Source: Nostoc sp. NMS8
Lineage (GTDB): Bacteria > Cyanobacteriota > Cyanobacteriia > Cyanobacteriales > Nostocaceae
Reading direction: 5' to 3'
DNA: 64,000 bases
Assembly (NCBI RefSeq): GCF_017115045.1
Contig: NZ_JABXKK010000040.1
Coordinates: forward strand, 140,977-204,976
This document shows, piece by piece, positions 1-7,959 of the stretch (position 1 is its first letter; every line of letters begins with the position of its first letter). Position numbers and translations under genes: made by a program. The notes under the pieces were generated by a model. The model was not told where the DNA came from, made no database searches, and saw only the letters and a program-made list of their open reading frames with translations.

Positions 1-7
1 AAAGATT

Positions 8-1054
8 ATGGTTTTATCAGAGTTTAAACCTAGCACAGTTCAGTCTCCATTAGATGTGGATCAATGGATAGATGCCTACCGAGTTTCGCGGTGTATCTAT
101 GTGATTGCAAAACTTGGCATTGCCGATTTGCTCGAAGATGGTTCTCAGCACTGCGATACTTTAGCTGCTGCGACAAATACCCACAGCGATCCGCTTTATC
201 GAGTCTTAAGATTTCTGGCTGCGATCGGAATTTTTGCGGAGACACGACCTCGATGTTTTGAACTGACTCCACTAGCAGATTCTCTGCGGAGCAATGTTCC
301 AGGCTCAATCAGGAGTACAGCAATCATCCGGGGTGAAGAATATTACTATAAAGCCTGGGAAAATTTAATGTATAGCGTGCAGACGGGAGAATCTGCCTTT
401 GAACATTTGTATGGCATGGATTTGTTTGAGTACTTTGAGCAAAATTCTGTTGCTAGAGAATTGTTTCATGCCCATGCTAATGTTTATATGCCAAAAGAAG
501 AATCTGCTTCATACTTAGAGGCTTATGATTTTTCATTAATTAGCAAGCTAGTTGATGTTGGTGGTGGCACAGGTCAGTTGCTTGCTGATGTCCTCGAAGC
601 TAACCCCACGATGAAAGGAGTGTTGTTCGACCTCCCAAAAGTGATTGACCAAGCTCAGGATTTGGATGAATTAGTATCTGTTAGCGATCGCTGTGAACTG
701 ATCGGGGGTAGCTGTTTTGAGGCGATTCCAGAAGGAGGAGATGCTTATCTACTCAGGAAAGTTCTTCATCTCTGGGATGATGAGCAAGCAATCTCCATTC
801 TTAAGCGGTGTTATCAAGCCATGAAAGAACAAGGGCGATTGTTAGTGATTGAAAACGTAGTACCCCCTGGAAATGAGTTTTCTATAAACAAGTTAGAAGA
901 TGTCCACATGTTAGTAATGTGCCCTGGTGGACGCGAGCGTACTGAAGGCGAGTTTCAAAAACTGTTTGAATCTGCTGGGTTCAAACTCACTAAAATTATC
1001 ACAACAAAAACTGATTTATGCATCATTGAGGGAGTTAAAACAGCTATTAATTAA
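8..1054 (+). CDS. SAM-dependent O-methyltransferase, tandem copy 1
   Basis: The protein belongs to the caffeate/hydroxyneurosporene-type O-methyltransferase family (Methyltransf_2), which moves a methyl group from SAM to a hydroxyl of a small molecule. The N-terminal ~150 residues look like the winged-helix dimerisation domain. The SAM-binding motif VDVGGGTG is at residues 182-189, and the segment LRKVLHLWDDE (about 249-259) holds the family's catalytic His near 254. The length of 348 residues is normal. The ATG lies 7 bases from the window edge, so its ribosome site cannot be judged. A near-identical copy follows 85 bp downstream. With the MbtH-like gene at 3982 this suggests a natural-product cluster; the substrate cannot be told. 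Confidence 0.9.
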   Translation: MVLSEFKPSTVQSPLDVDQWIDAYRVSRCIYVIAKLGIADLLEDGSQHCDTLAAATNTHSDPLYRVLRFLAAIGIFAETRPRCFELTPLADSLRSNVPGSIRSTAIIRGEEYYYKAWENLMYSVQTGESAFEHLYGMDLFEYFEQNSVARELFHAHANVYMPKEESASYLEAYDFSLISKLVDVGGGTGQLLADVLEANPTMKGVLFDLPKVIDQAQDLDELVSVSDRCELIGGSCFEAIPEGGDAYLLRKVLHLWDDEQAISILKRCYQAMKEQGRLLVIENVVPPGNEFSINKLEDVHMLVMCPGGRERTEGEFQKLFESAGFKLTKIITTKTDLCIIEGVKTAIN

Positions 1055-1986
1055 TACTGCTGCAACTTTTTTAAGTTATGACAGACCGTAGTTCTGATGC
1101 AATGATTCTAAAAAGTTTGAAAGGAATTTAGAAAAGATTATGGTTTTATCAGAGTTTAAACCTAGCACAGTTCAGTCTCCATTAGATGTGGATCAATGGA
1201 TAGATGCCTACCGAGTTTCGCGGTGTATCTATGTGATTGCAAAACTTGGCATTGCCGATTTGCTCGAAGATGGTTCTCAGCACTGCGATACTTTAGCTGC
1301 TGCGACAAATACCCACAGCGATCCGCTTTATCGAGTCTTAAGATTTCTGGCTGCGATCGGAATTTTTGCGGAGACACGACCTCGATGTTTTGAACTGACT
1401 CCACTAGCAGATTCTCTGCGGAGCAATGTTCCAGGCTCAATCAGGAGTACAGCAATCATCCGGGGTGAAGAATATTACTATAAAGCCTGGGAAAATTTAA
1501 TGTATAGCGTGCAGACGGGAGAATCTGCCTTTGAACATTTGTATGGCATGGATTTGTTTGAGTACTTTGAGCAAAATTCTGTTGCTAGAGAATTGTTTCA
1601 TGCCCATGCTAATGTTTATATGCCAAAAGAAGAATCTGCTTCATACTTAGAGGCTTATGATTTTTCATTAATTAGCAAGCTAGTTGATGTTGGTGGTGGC
1701 ACAGGTCAGTTGCTTGCTGATGTCCTCGAAGCTAACCCCACGATGAAAGGAGTGTTGTTCGACCTCCCAAAAGTGATTGACCAAGCTCAGGATTTGGATG
1801 AATTAGTATCTGTTAGCGATCGCTGTGAACTGATCGGGGGTAGCTGTTTTGAGGCGATTCCAGAAGGAGGAGATGCTTATCTACTCAGGAAAGTTCTTCA
1901 TCTCTGGGATGATGAGCAAGCAATCTCCATTCTTAAGCGGTGTTATCAAGCCATGAAAGAACAAGGGCGATTGTTAGTGATTGAAA
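8..1986 (+). repeat. Tandem direct repeat, 847 bp identical, offset 1132 bp
   Basis: Bases 8-854 and 1140-1986 read identically by eye. The first mismatch is at 855 (a) against 1987 (g), and about 20 more mismatches follow within the remaining 200 bp of the two genes. The identity also covers a few bases upstream of each ATG. This is a mosaic pattern, not uniform divergence. Confidence 0.85.
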
Positions 1987-2186
1987 GCGTAGTACCTTCT
2001 GGAAACGAGTTTTCTTTTAACAAGTTAGCAGATGTCCACATGTTAGTGATGTGTTCTGGGGGACGCGAGCGTACTGAAGGCGAATTCCAAAACTTGTTTG
2101 AATCTGCTGGGTTCAAACTCACTAAAATTATCCTAACAAGAAGTGAATTCTGCATCATTGAGGGAGTTAAAACAAATATTAACTAA
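1140..2186 (+). CDS. SAM-dependent O-methyltransferase, tandem copy 2
   Basis: This is a 348-residue paralogue of the gene just upstream. It is identical in every residue up to 282, then differs at about a dozen positions in the last 66 residues (for example Asn283Ser, Pro287Ser and Ile293Phe). The SAM motif and the catalytic His are unchanged. The differing segment helps form the substrate pocket in this family, so the copies could differ in acceptor preference; this is inference. A purine-rich stretch, including AAGGA about 15 bases upstream, precedes the ATG. The abrupt change from identity to divergence points to recent duplication or gene conversion. Confidence 0.9.
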   Translation: MVLSEFKPSTVQSPLDVDQWIDAYRVSRCIYVIAKLGIADLLEDGSQHCDTLAAATNTHSDPLYRVLRFLAAIGIFAETRPRCFELTPLADSLRSNVPGSIRSTAIIRGEEYYYKAWENLMYSVQTGESAFEHLYGMDLFEYFEQNSVARELFHAHANVYMPKEESASYLEAYDFSLISKLVDVGGGTGQLLADVLEANPTMKGVLFDLPKVIDQAQDLDELVSVSDRCELIGGSCFEAIPEGGDAYLLRKVLHLWDDEQAISILKRCYQAMKEQGRLLVIESVVPSGNEFSFNKLADVHMLVMCSGGRERTEGEFQNLFESAGFKLTKIILTRSEFCIIEGVKTNIN

Positions 2187-2197
2187 TAGTGAATAAG

Positions 2198-2286
2198 CTA
2201 TAGGAATCGTATTTGATTTTTGAAAAAACTCATCCCTGTTCCCTGCCTACGCAACTAAGTTCAGGAATAAAATCGGATTCCTATAG
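2198..2286. repeat. MITE-like inverted-repeat element (89 bp)
   Basis: The element begins CTATAGGAATC and ends GATTCCTATAG, a perfect 11-bp terminal inverted repeat, with further imperfect pairing inward. It has no coding capacity. It fills the gap between the second methyltransferase and the next gene. Confidence 0.65.
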
Positions 2287-2298
2287 TAAAAATATATT

Positions 2299-3336
2299 AT
2301 GCAAACTCAACATACTCATAAACTCCTCACAACAGACTGTCGTTTTTGCTCATTGGTTTCTAAAGGTAATGGAGAAGACCCAATTGGCACAGCCGGTAAT
2401 TGTGACCATTGGTTGATTATAGAAATTCCCCAACCTTGGTCGCAAGAAATCTATGAGGAAAATCCAACTCTCAGTTCATTGATGGGTTTATTCGAGGAGT
2501 TAATTTTTAAGCATGGAGTCAAGTTGAAACCAATGCTAATTGCTCCTGACCGAGAGTACTCTCATCCTGGCTTAACCCGTGTTTTGTACTACTATCGTCC
2601 TGCAAAGCTGTTTTCTCAGTTTGAGAAACACGAATTTCTTGTTCCAGAAAGCGAAGCTGCTGCTTTAGTAACTGCAATATTCAAGCAGTTAATGCAAGAA
2701 CCAAACGATTTATCGCAATTTCAGCAATATCAACAAGAAACGAGCCATATTCGCGAACTAATGGTTTGCACCCATGCTCAAGTAGACCTTACTTGTGGCA
2801 GATTTGGTACTCCTATATATCGTCGATTACGTAAGGAATATGCTCCTGTTTCCCACGGAAAGTTAAGAGTATGGCAAACAAGTCACTTTGGCGGTCATCA
2901 GTTTGCTCCTACATTAGTTGATTTACCCCAAGGGTGCTTATGGGGACACTTAGAGGCAGATGTATTGGATTTACTGGTCAATCGAAATGGTTCAGTCTCC
3001 GGTTTGCGTCAATACTACCGAGGATGGACAGGTTTAAGCAAATTTGAGCAAATTGTTGAGCGCGAAATTTGGATGCAGTCTGGCTGGAATTGGCTTGATT
3101 ATTTAAAAGCAGGAAAAGTGCTAGCTATAGAAGAAGTTGCTGAAGGACAGGATGCTAATTGGGCAGAAATTTGTATTAATTATGTCGCCCCTGATAGCAG
3201 TACATCAGGTGTCTATGAAGCCAGAGTTGAAGCCTGTGGTGAGGTTATGAGTGCATTGAACTCAGCAAAAGAGATGGAGTTAGAAGTAGTAAAACAGTAT
3301 CGCGTAAGCCGTTTAGTCAAGAATCAATCAATTTAA
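2299..3336 (+). CDS. Sucrase/ferredoxin-like (Apd1-type) Fe-S protein
   Basis: The 345-residue protein matches the sucraseferredoxin-like family (PF06999), which has a thioredoxin-like ferredoxin fold. The C-terminal half contains Cys157-x8-Cys166 (CTHAQVDLTC) and His196-x3-His200 (SHFGGH). That is the two-Cys, two-His pattern that holds a [2Fe-2S] cluster in yeast Apd1. Extra cysteines at 14, 17 and 35 near the N-terminus are not explained by that cluster. A cytosolic redox role is likely; the partner is unknown. The ATG at 2299 follows the inverted-repeat element. A paralogue lies at 34408. Its place between methyltransferases and an MbtH-like gene hints at a part in the same pathway, but this is inference. 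Confidence 0.8.
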   Translation: MQTQHTHKLLTTDCRFCSLVSKGNGEDPIGTAGNCDHWLIIEIPQPWSQEIYEENPTLSSLMGLFEELIFKHGVKLKPMLIAPDREYSHPGLTRVLYYYRPAKLFSQFEKHEFLVPESEAAALVTAIFKQLMQEPNDLSQFQQYQQETSHIRELMVCTHAQVDLTCGRFGTPIYRRLRKEYAPVSHGKLRVWQTSHFGGHQFAPTLVDLPQGCLWGHLEADVLDLLVNRNGSVSGLRQYYRGWTGLSKFEQIVEREIWMQSGWNWLDYLKAGKVLAIEEVAEGQDANWAEICINYVAPDSSTSGVYEARVEACGEVMSALNSAKEMELEVVKQYRVSRLVKNQSI

Positions 3337-3349
3337 ATGAGGTAACACT

Positions 3350-3670
3350 ATGGCAACAATGGGAAAATACTGCAAAGCATACTCACTTCAAAAATTACGT
3401 CATTTTAACCAATGGACTGAGAATTCCGAAAATACGAGGAAAGAAAAGCAAGAAGTAGATGGTAAGGAAGTTGAAGTTAAGAGGGTGCTAACTGATGATG
3501 ATTTTCTATATTTACAAGACAACTATATAATCACAGATGGGATTTTCAAAGATGAAAATCTAATTTTTGACAATATAACTCCCGAATGGATAGACTTTTG
3601 TAAAAATATTCTTCTATTTGAGGTTCCTGTTTACGAGCCTGTGAAGGTAGAAGCATCAAGAAGTCAATAG
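3350..3670 (+). CDS. Conserved-looking small protein of unknown function
   Basis: A 106-residue protein starts 13 bp after the previous stop, with GAGG about 9 bases before the ATG, so it is probably co-transcribed with the Fe-S protein gene. It starts MATMGKYCKAY and has a charged middle and an acidic, aromatic C-terminal half. There is no signal peptide or membrane segment. I do not recognise a named domain, though similar small proteins appear near specialised-metabolite genes in cyanobacteria as far as I recall. An auxiliary role in the neighbouring pathway is only a guess. Confidence 0.65.
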   Translation: MATMGKYCKAYSLQKLRHFNQWTENSENTRKEKQEVDGKEVEVKRVLTDDDFLYLQDNYIITDGIFKDENLIFDNITPEWIDFCKNILLFEVPVYEPVKVEASRSQ

Positions 3671-3981
3671 ATATAAGTAGGTAAGCACGAATAAACCTGG
3701 CTATATAACAAAATGTAAAAAGTCCGAAACCCTTGCGATTGAAATGCTCCGCTCGCAATGACATAAGTATTAAGTCGGACATTATATAATCCAATACACT
3801 TGGGTTAGTGTCAAAAATCTTAAGTTGTGTAGGTTGGATTGAGAAATAAAATCCAACATCTCCAGAGCTTTGTTGGATTGCGCTTTGCTTCACCCAACCG
3901 ACAATTTTTCAATAAAGCCAAGCGTATTGTGATATAGCCTTACAACTTTTACTAACCATTATTAATTGACTGGAGAAACAA
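3671..3981. repeat. Intergenic region with degraded dispersed repeats
   Basis: No credible gene is seen here. Around 3715-3790 is a degraded relative of the inverted-repeat element at 44921-45083: both share CGCAATGACATA and an AGTCCG/CGGACAT end. Around 3828-3900 is a second palindromic repeat built from TTGGATT and AATCCAAC blocks, a type common in Nostoc intergenic DNA. Confidence 0.5.
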
Positions 3982-4206
3982 ATGTATCAACAAGAAAAAG
4001 AAGATACTACACTTTATAAAGTCGTAGTCAATCACGAAGAACAATACTCTATTTGGCCTACCGACAGAGATAACCCTCTTGGTTGGAAAGATGTAGGCAA
4101 AAGTGGTTTCAAGCAAGAGTGTCTTGAATATATTAAGGAAGTTTGGACTGATATGAGGCCTCTTAGTCTCAGAAAAAAAATGGAAGAAACTACTAGTCAA
4201 ACCTAA
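3982..4206 (+). CDS. MbtH-like protein
   Basis: The 74-residue protein has the MbtH family core: an N-terminal YKVVVNHEEQYSIWP segment, then NPLGW, G-x2-G-x4-CLEYI, and the closing signature WTDMRPLSLR. MbtH-like proteins bind and activate the adenylation domains of many nonribosomal peptide synthetases. The Ser-Ile-Trp-Pro and Trp-Thr-Asp-Met-Arg-Pro segments hold the conserved tryptophans of the family. No synthetase lies in the window, so this is either an orphan MbtH or the end of a cluster to the left. The ATG is preceded by GGAG (3973-3976). Confidence 0.93.
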   Translation: MYQQEKEDTTLYKVVVNHEEQYSIWPTDRDNPLGWKDVGKSGFKQECLEYIKEVWTDMRPLSLRKKMEETTSQT

Positions 4207-4468
4207 TTACTGTTGCAATACGCTTGGTGTTAGCCATAAAAAGCTTAACCTGCGTAGATAAGGTTGAGCATAAGTGTTACCCAACATTCATTGGAGTGTT
4301 GGGTTTCGTTCTTCAATCCAACCTATGATTTTTTTGCTGAACTGTATTATGATACGATCAAAGTCACAGTTAAATCTAAGCACTCAAAGATAATAACAAG
4401 CATTCTTATATTGAAATAAGTCGAGACCCATTATTGTGCATCAGTAGTCTCTATTGAAATTCCTAATA
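4207..4468. repeat. Intergenic inverted repeat between convergent genes
   Basis: Bases 4210-4330 contain complementary blocks around GTGTTACCCAACATT and AGTGTTGGGTTTCG, a dispersed palindromic repeat. It lies between the convergent MbtH-like and zorC-like genes and may end transcription from both sides. No gene is visible, so nothing follows zorC that could be a ZorD. Confidence 0.45.
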
Positions 4469-5854
4469 TCACACGTAAACTTGATATTGCCGTTCCAGAT
4501 ATTGAATTTCTCTTTTCCACCGCCCAAGCCTGTTTTCTCGCTGTTGTAATTGATCTGCTGTCGGGTTTCTGTATGGTTCAATACCTGGATTTGGGTTAAT
4601 TCCCTTATTTGCAAGCCATTGGCGGCAAAAAAATTGCCAAAGAAATTCATGATCATGCTTATCACCACCCAGACAGCGAATGCGTTTGACTGAAAGTGTA
4701 GATTCACCAAAAAGGATTTGCTGATTTCTGGAGTTTTTCATAAACAGGCGGGTCTCACTACCTCTTCCACGAAAGAATTCGACTACAAACCACTCGCCAA
4801 AATCAAATATACAAACCTCTGTCGGGTCGCTAGCATCATCTTCTAATAGATCAACATCACCTTGGATTTGATACCCTATGGCAATTTGTGATGTCGTAGG
4901 TAACAAGATGCGAAGCCGTTCAAAGCGGTTACTGTAACTAGCCCAAAAATCTCTGCGACTACATAGCCGATTTGACTCGAAGTTTTGCAAATCGAGCTTG
5001 TTCAATATGAGATTTACTAACTTTTGGAAATCAGCATAATTGATACCTCCAATCCACTCTCGAAGTCTTTGCCTTGCTGGATCTGAAAGTTTATACCACT
5101 TTTCACCATTTCTATAGTTATCTCTCAACCAATCAACCAGTAAAGAATGATTACTAGCTATATCATTGGAAACATTAGTTAGTAAATGATTAACAGCCTT
5201 TATTTGCTGACTATCTGACATTACATCCAAACAACTTAACAGCCATCTTACTTGCTGCTGATTTGGAGAGCGAATTGTAGTAAAATAGGGAGATATCTCT
5301 TCTATAAAATTGCTGAATATTGGAATCCAAACAGGTAAATATTCTCGGATGTTGTCTAGCAATTCAGTTCCATTAATACGCTGTTCACAAGCAATTTTCG
5401 TTAATTCTCTACCTGCTTGTGTACTCCGAAACGCCCGAATAATTTGAACTGGTAGCAGGTGACTAACTAAGTCAGAATTAGCAAAGATATCAAAAGATTC
5501 AGCTAAAGACTGTGCTAACACCTGTTCTTGCCAATCACCATAATAAAGAGCTAAACGCCACAATAGCTGATGTTGCAACCATGAGTTAGAAATTGCTACC
5601 TTCCAAATGGCTGCTGATGTTTTCCTGCATCGGTCAAGATTTTGCTGATCCCACTGTCCTTTAGCATGGATGCAGTAAATCCAGTCCAACTTACTTACTT
5701 GATCAGCTTTACCCTGTTCAATAGCTTCCAATACTTTATCAACACTTGGTATTGATATTGTTACATCTGGTAAGTTACTTGCAAGCCGAATAAGTTGATT
5801 AGGCCTACACTGAGGAGTTTCAGGTAGGGAAGGAATGGAAAACTGATTATCCAA
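4469..5854 (-). CDS. zorC: ZorC-like EH-signature protein (Zorya defence)
   Basis: The 461-residue protein has a helical N-terminal part and a C-terminal EH_Signature domain. Visible hallmarks are FWASYSNRF near residue 300, the FGEWFVVEF strand carrying the Glu, and HDHEFLWQFF carrying the His. In type I Zorya, ZorC is thought to work with the ZorAB motor and bind DNA during phage infection. The start is TTG at 5854 with AGGAG about 10 bases upstream, 13 bp after the zorB-like stop. It is the last gene on this strand; an MbtH-like gene faces it. The family call rests on the EH motif together with the MotA- and MotB-like neighbours. Confidence 0.8.
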   Translation of the reverse strand: MDNQFSIPSLPETPQCRPNQLIRLASNLPDVTISIPSVDKVLEAIEQGKADQVSKLDWIYCIHAKGQWDQQNLDRCRKTSAAIWKVAISNSWLQHQLLWRLALYYGDWQEQVLAQSLAESFDIFANSDLVSHLLPVQIIRAFRSTQAGRELTKIACEQRINGTELLDNIREYLPVWIPIFSNFIEEISPYFTTIRSPNQQQVRWLLSCLDVMSDSQQIKAVNHLLTNVSNDIASNHSLLVDWLRDNYRNGEKWYKLSDPARQRLREWIGGINYADFQKLVNLILNKLDLQNFESNRLCSRRDFWASYSNRFERLRILLPTTSQIAIGYQIQGDVDLLEDDASDPTEVCIFDFGEWFVVEFFRGRGSETRLFMKNSRNQQILFGESTLSVKRIRCLGGDKHDHEFLWQFFCRQWLANKGINPNPGIEPYRNPTADQLQQRENRLGRWKREIQYLERQYQVYV

Positions 5855-5867
5855 TGTTTTAGCTCCT

Positions 5868-6518
5868 TTAAAGAGAGGTTTTTACGATATCTTTCTTTAA
5901 CTCATCACTACGAAACTGAAAGCGGAAAACTACTTTGCGATCGCTTGGATTATCACGTTTCTTGTCAGATTCAATTTCTCCACGACCAGCAGCTAATATT
6001 TTCTGGCTTAAAGGTGCTTTGGTAGGAAAATTCATATCATAAAAAATGTAGTTGTAAACTGATGCTGATCGCAACAAGCTTAGTTGTAGATTGGTTTTAT
6101 TGTCTCCATCTGAGCTAGTATGACCTTCTATAACTACGCGGCTAATTTCCTTCTCAAATTCTGGTTTAGAGAAAATAACACCACTGTAAACAGGAATAAA
6201 GCTGCGTAGGAAGGCTTTACCTTCTGGTTTAAGTTCTGTACTTCCCTTGGCAAAAAGGATTGATTCTTGGATACTGATATCCCCGGTTTCTGGGTTGACT
6301 TTAACATTGATATTGTTGCTTTTCATTTGTCCGACAACATTACCAATTACTACCCGTTTTGGTGCATCTTTTTGTGCAAGCTGGAGTAGTGTAGTGATAA
6401 ATAGCAATGCAAAAAACATAAGTAAACTAGACATCATATCGGCAATAGATAGATAGATACTAGAGTCATCATCCTCTACAATCTCTGCATTAATTTCACC
6501 TCTGATAAAATCATCCAT
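5868..6518 (-). CDS. zorB: ZorB-like MotB/OmpA-domain protein
   Basis: Read from the ATG at 6518, the protein has 216 residues. An N-terminal cytoplasmic stretch leads into one membrane helix (IADMMSSLLMFFALLFITTL), whose Asp matches the ion-conducting Asp of MotB-type stators. A C-terminal OmpA-like peptidoglycan-binding domain follows (VVIEGHTSSDGDNKTNLQLS, then LRSASVYNYI). It should pair with ZorA as an anchored proton- or sodium-driven stator. An in-frame start at 6563 also exists, but 6518 has GGAAG just upstream and overlaps the previous gene by only 8 bases. Zorya is favoured over TolR or MotB because a ZorC-type gene follows. Confidence 0.85.
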   Translation of the reverse strand: MDDFIRGEINAEIVEDDDSSIYLSIADMMSSLLMFFALLFITTLLQLAQKDAPKRVVIGNVVGQMKSNNINVKVNPETGDISIQESILFAKGSTELKPEGKAFLRSFIPVYSGVIFSKPEFEKEISRVVIEGHTSSDGDNKTNLQLSLLRSASVYNYIFYDMNFPTKAPLSQKILAAGRGEIESDKKRDNPSDRKVVFRFQFRSDELKKDIVKTSL

Positions 6519-7902
6519 GATTACTTCCACCATTACCAAACTGGCGGTTATCATGGGCAGCAACTAAAACTCTTGCTGTCTCTAGTAAACCTCCGCAAAC
6601 TCTAGCCATAGAAGTATCTGCTTGTTGGAAAAAGCTTTGCTGTGAGTCAACAGTCCTTTGCATAGAAACTTCAAGATGACTCTGCCAAGAGTGAAGGCTA
6701 TTGTCAAATTTTTCATTCAAATTTCTGTATGAATTGTCAACTATGTTTACTTGCTTGGCAATATCAGTAGTAAGATTTGCTAGTTGTATTAGTCGTTGTG
6801 AATCGTTTAATCCAGCCGCAATAACTAATTTGTTAATTTGTTCGACAGATGTCTGAATTTTTGTCATACTTCCGTCTACTTCTTGAGTCAATTTACTACG
6901 TCTTTCAAATTCCTCTCTGAAGACTTGATCGAGATTGTTCACAACCCCAGATAATCCTTCCTGTTGTTTGCCTAGTGTCCCCTCAAGTAAGTTGTTTTGT
7001 TCTTGGAAAAACATTTGTAAATTTGTTTGATATTCTTGCCTAAATCTGGTCAAATCTTCCTCTACTGTTTGGCGGGTGGCTGTGAGGGTTGCGTCGATAT
7101 TGCCTAAGGTAGCGAGAAGATTATCCTTCGCATCATTCATCAATCCAGAAGCTTGATCGCCCACTGCTTTTAGAGTATTAGTTTGCTCATGAAAGGTTTT
7201 ATTTGCTTGGGTGAGAATTTGGATAATTCCAGTGCGAGTAGCTTGAAGCATCTGCTGTTCTACTATTGCGCGTTCTTGTAGCGCTGTTTGCAGTTCCTCT
7301 CGAATTCCTCGGAAGGTAGCAGCAGCTTGCACTGCACTTGCTTCAAAAGCACTTCGCTGTGCTGTCATTCCCTCGATACTCTTAACTACACCTCGATTAA
7401 TTTCGTGGGCTGTTTGTTGTATAACTCCCGTAGTTTCAGTTTGGAATTGACTCAAAGTTTGCCCCATATTGTTAGCAAATCCTTGAAGCATCTGCTGTTC
7501 TACTGTTGCGCGTTCTTGTAGCGCTGTTTGCAGTTCCTCTCGTATTCCTCGGAAGGTAACAGCAGCTTCTACTGCACTTGCTTTAAAAGCACTTCTCTGG
7601 ACTGTCATTCCTTGGATACTTTGGTCTACCGCTCGATTAATTTCGTCTGCTGTTTGTTGTAAAACACCTCTTGTATCTGTTTGGAATTGATTGAGAGTGT
7701 CTCCCAGATGGTTAGCGAATACTTTGAGTTCTACCAAAGTTTCTTTTTGAAAGTTCTGAATTGTCAGGATGGAACTTGCCAAACTTTGAGATATACCACC
7801 CAATTCTCTATGCAGAGTCAGCACAGCTTCGGAAGCTTGTTGGGTTAACTCTGCACTTTTATCTAGTCGATCTGCAATTGGTTCAAGTACCTGAACTCGC
7901 AT
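6511..7902 (-). CDS. zorA: ZorA tail portion, long coiled coil (separated by a stop codon)
   Basis: The 463-residue ORF is almost wholly helical coiled coil, rich in Gln, Glu, Thr and Ala. It has no membrane helix, and resembles the long intracellular tail of ZorA. It contains an 80-residue repeat present about 2.5 times: MTVQRSAF and MTAQRSAF are 80 residues apart, matching a 240-bp period in the DNA. Nineteen open codons lie between its first ATG and the TAA that ends the preceding ORF, in the same frame, so it is the continuation of the same gene. AAGGA lies only 2 bases before the ATG, too close for a good ribosome site, so independent translation is doubtful. Confidence 0.75.
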   Translation of the reverse strand: MRVQVLEPIADRLDKSAELTQQASEAVLTLHRELGGISQSLASSILTIQNFQKETLVELKVFANHLGDTLNQFQTDTRGVLQQTADEINRAVDQSIQGMTVQRSAFKASAVEAAVTFRGIREELQTALQERATVEQQMLQGFANNMGQTLSQFQTETTGVIQQTAHEINRGVVKSIEGMTAQRSAFEASAVQAAATFRGIREELQTALQERAIVEQQMLQATRTGIIQILTQANKTFHEQTNTLKAVGDQASGLMNDAKDNLLATLGNIDATLTATRQTVEEDLTRFRQEYQTNLQMFFQEQNNLLEGTLGKQQEGLSGVVNNLDQVFREEFERRSKLTQEVDGSMTKIQTSVEQINKLVIAAGLNDSQRLIQLANLTTDIAKQVNIVDNSYRNLNEKFDNSLHSWQSHLEVSMQRTVDSQQSFFQQADTSMARVCGGLLETARVLVAAHDNRQFGNGGSNHG

Positions 7903-7959
7903 ATCCTTAATGAGTTCTTCTAAAACTCTCTGTCCCTGGTTTTCTTGAAGTTCTCGGAG

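Noticed and set aside
3546..3893. A 115-residue - strand ORF
   Set aside because: It overlaps the 106-residue + gene and the dispersed repeats, and has no start site.
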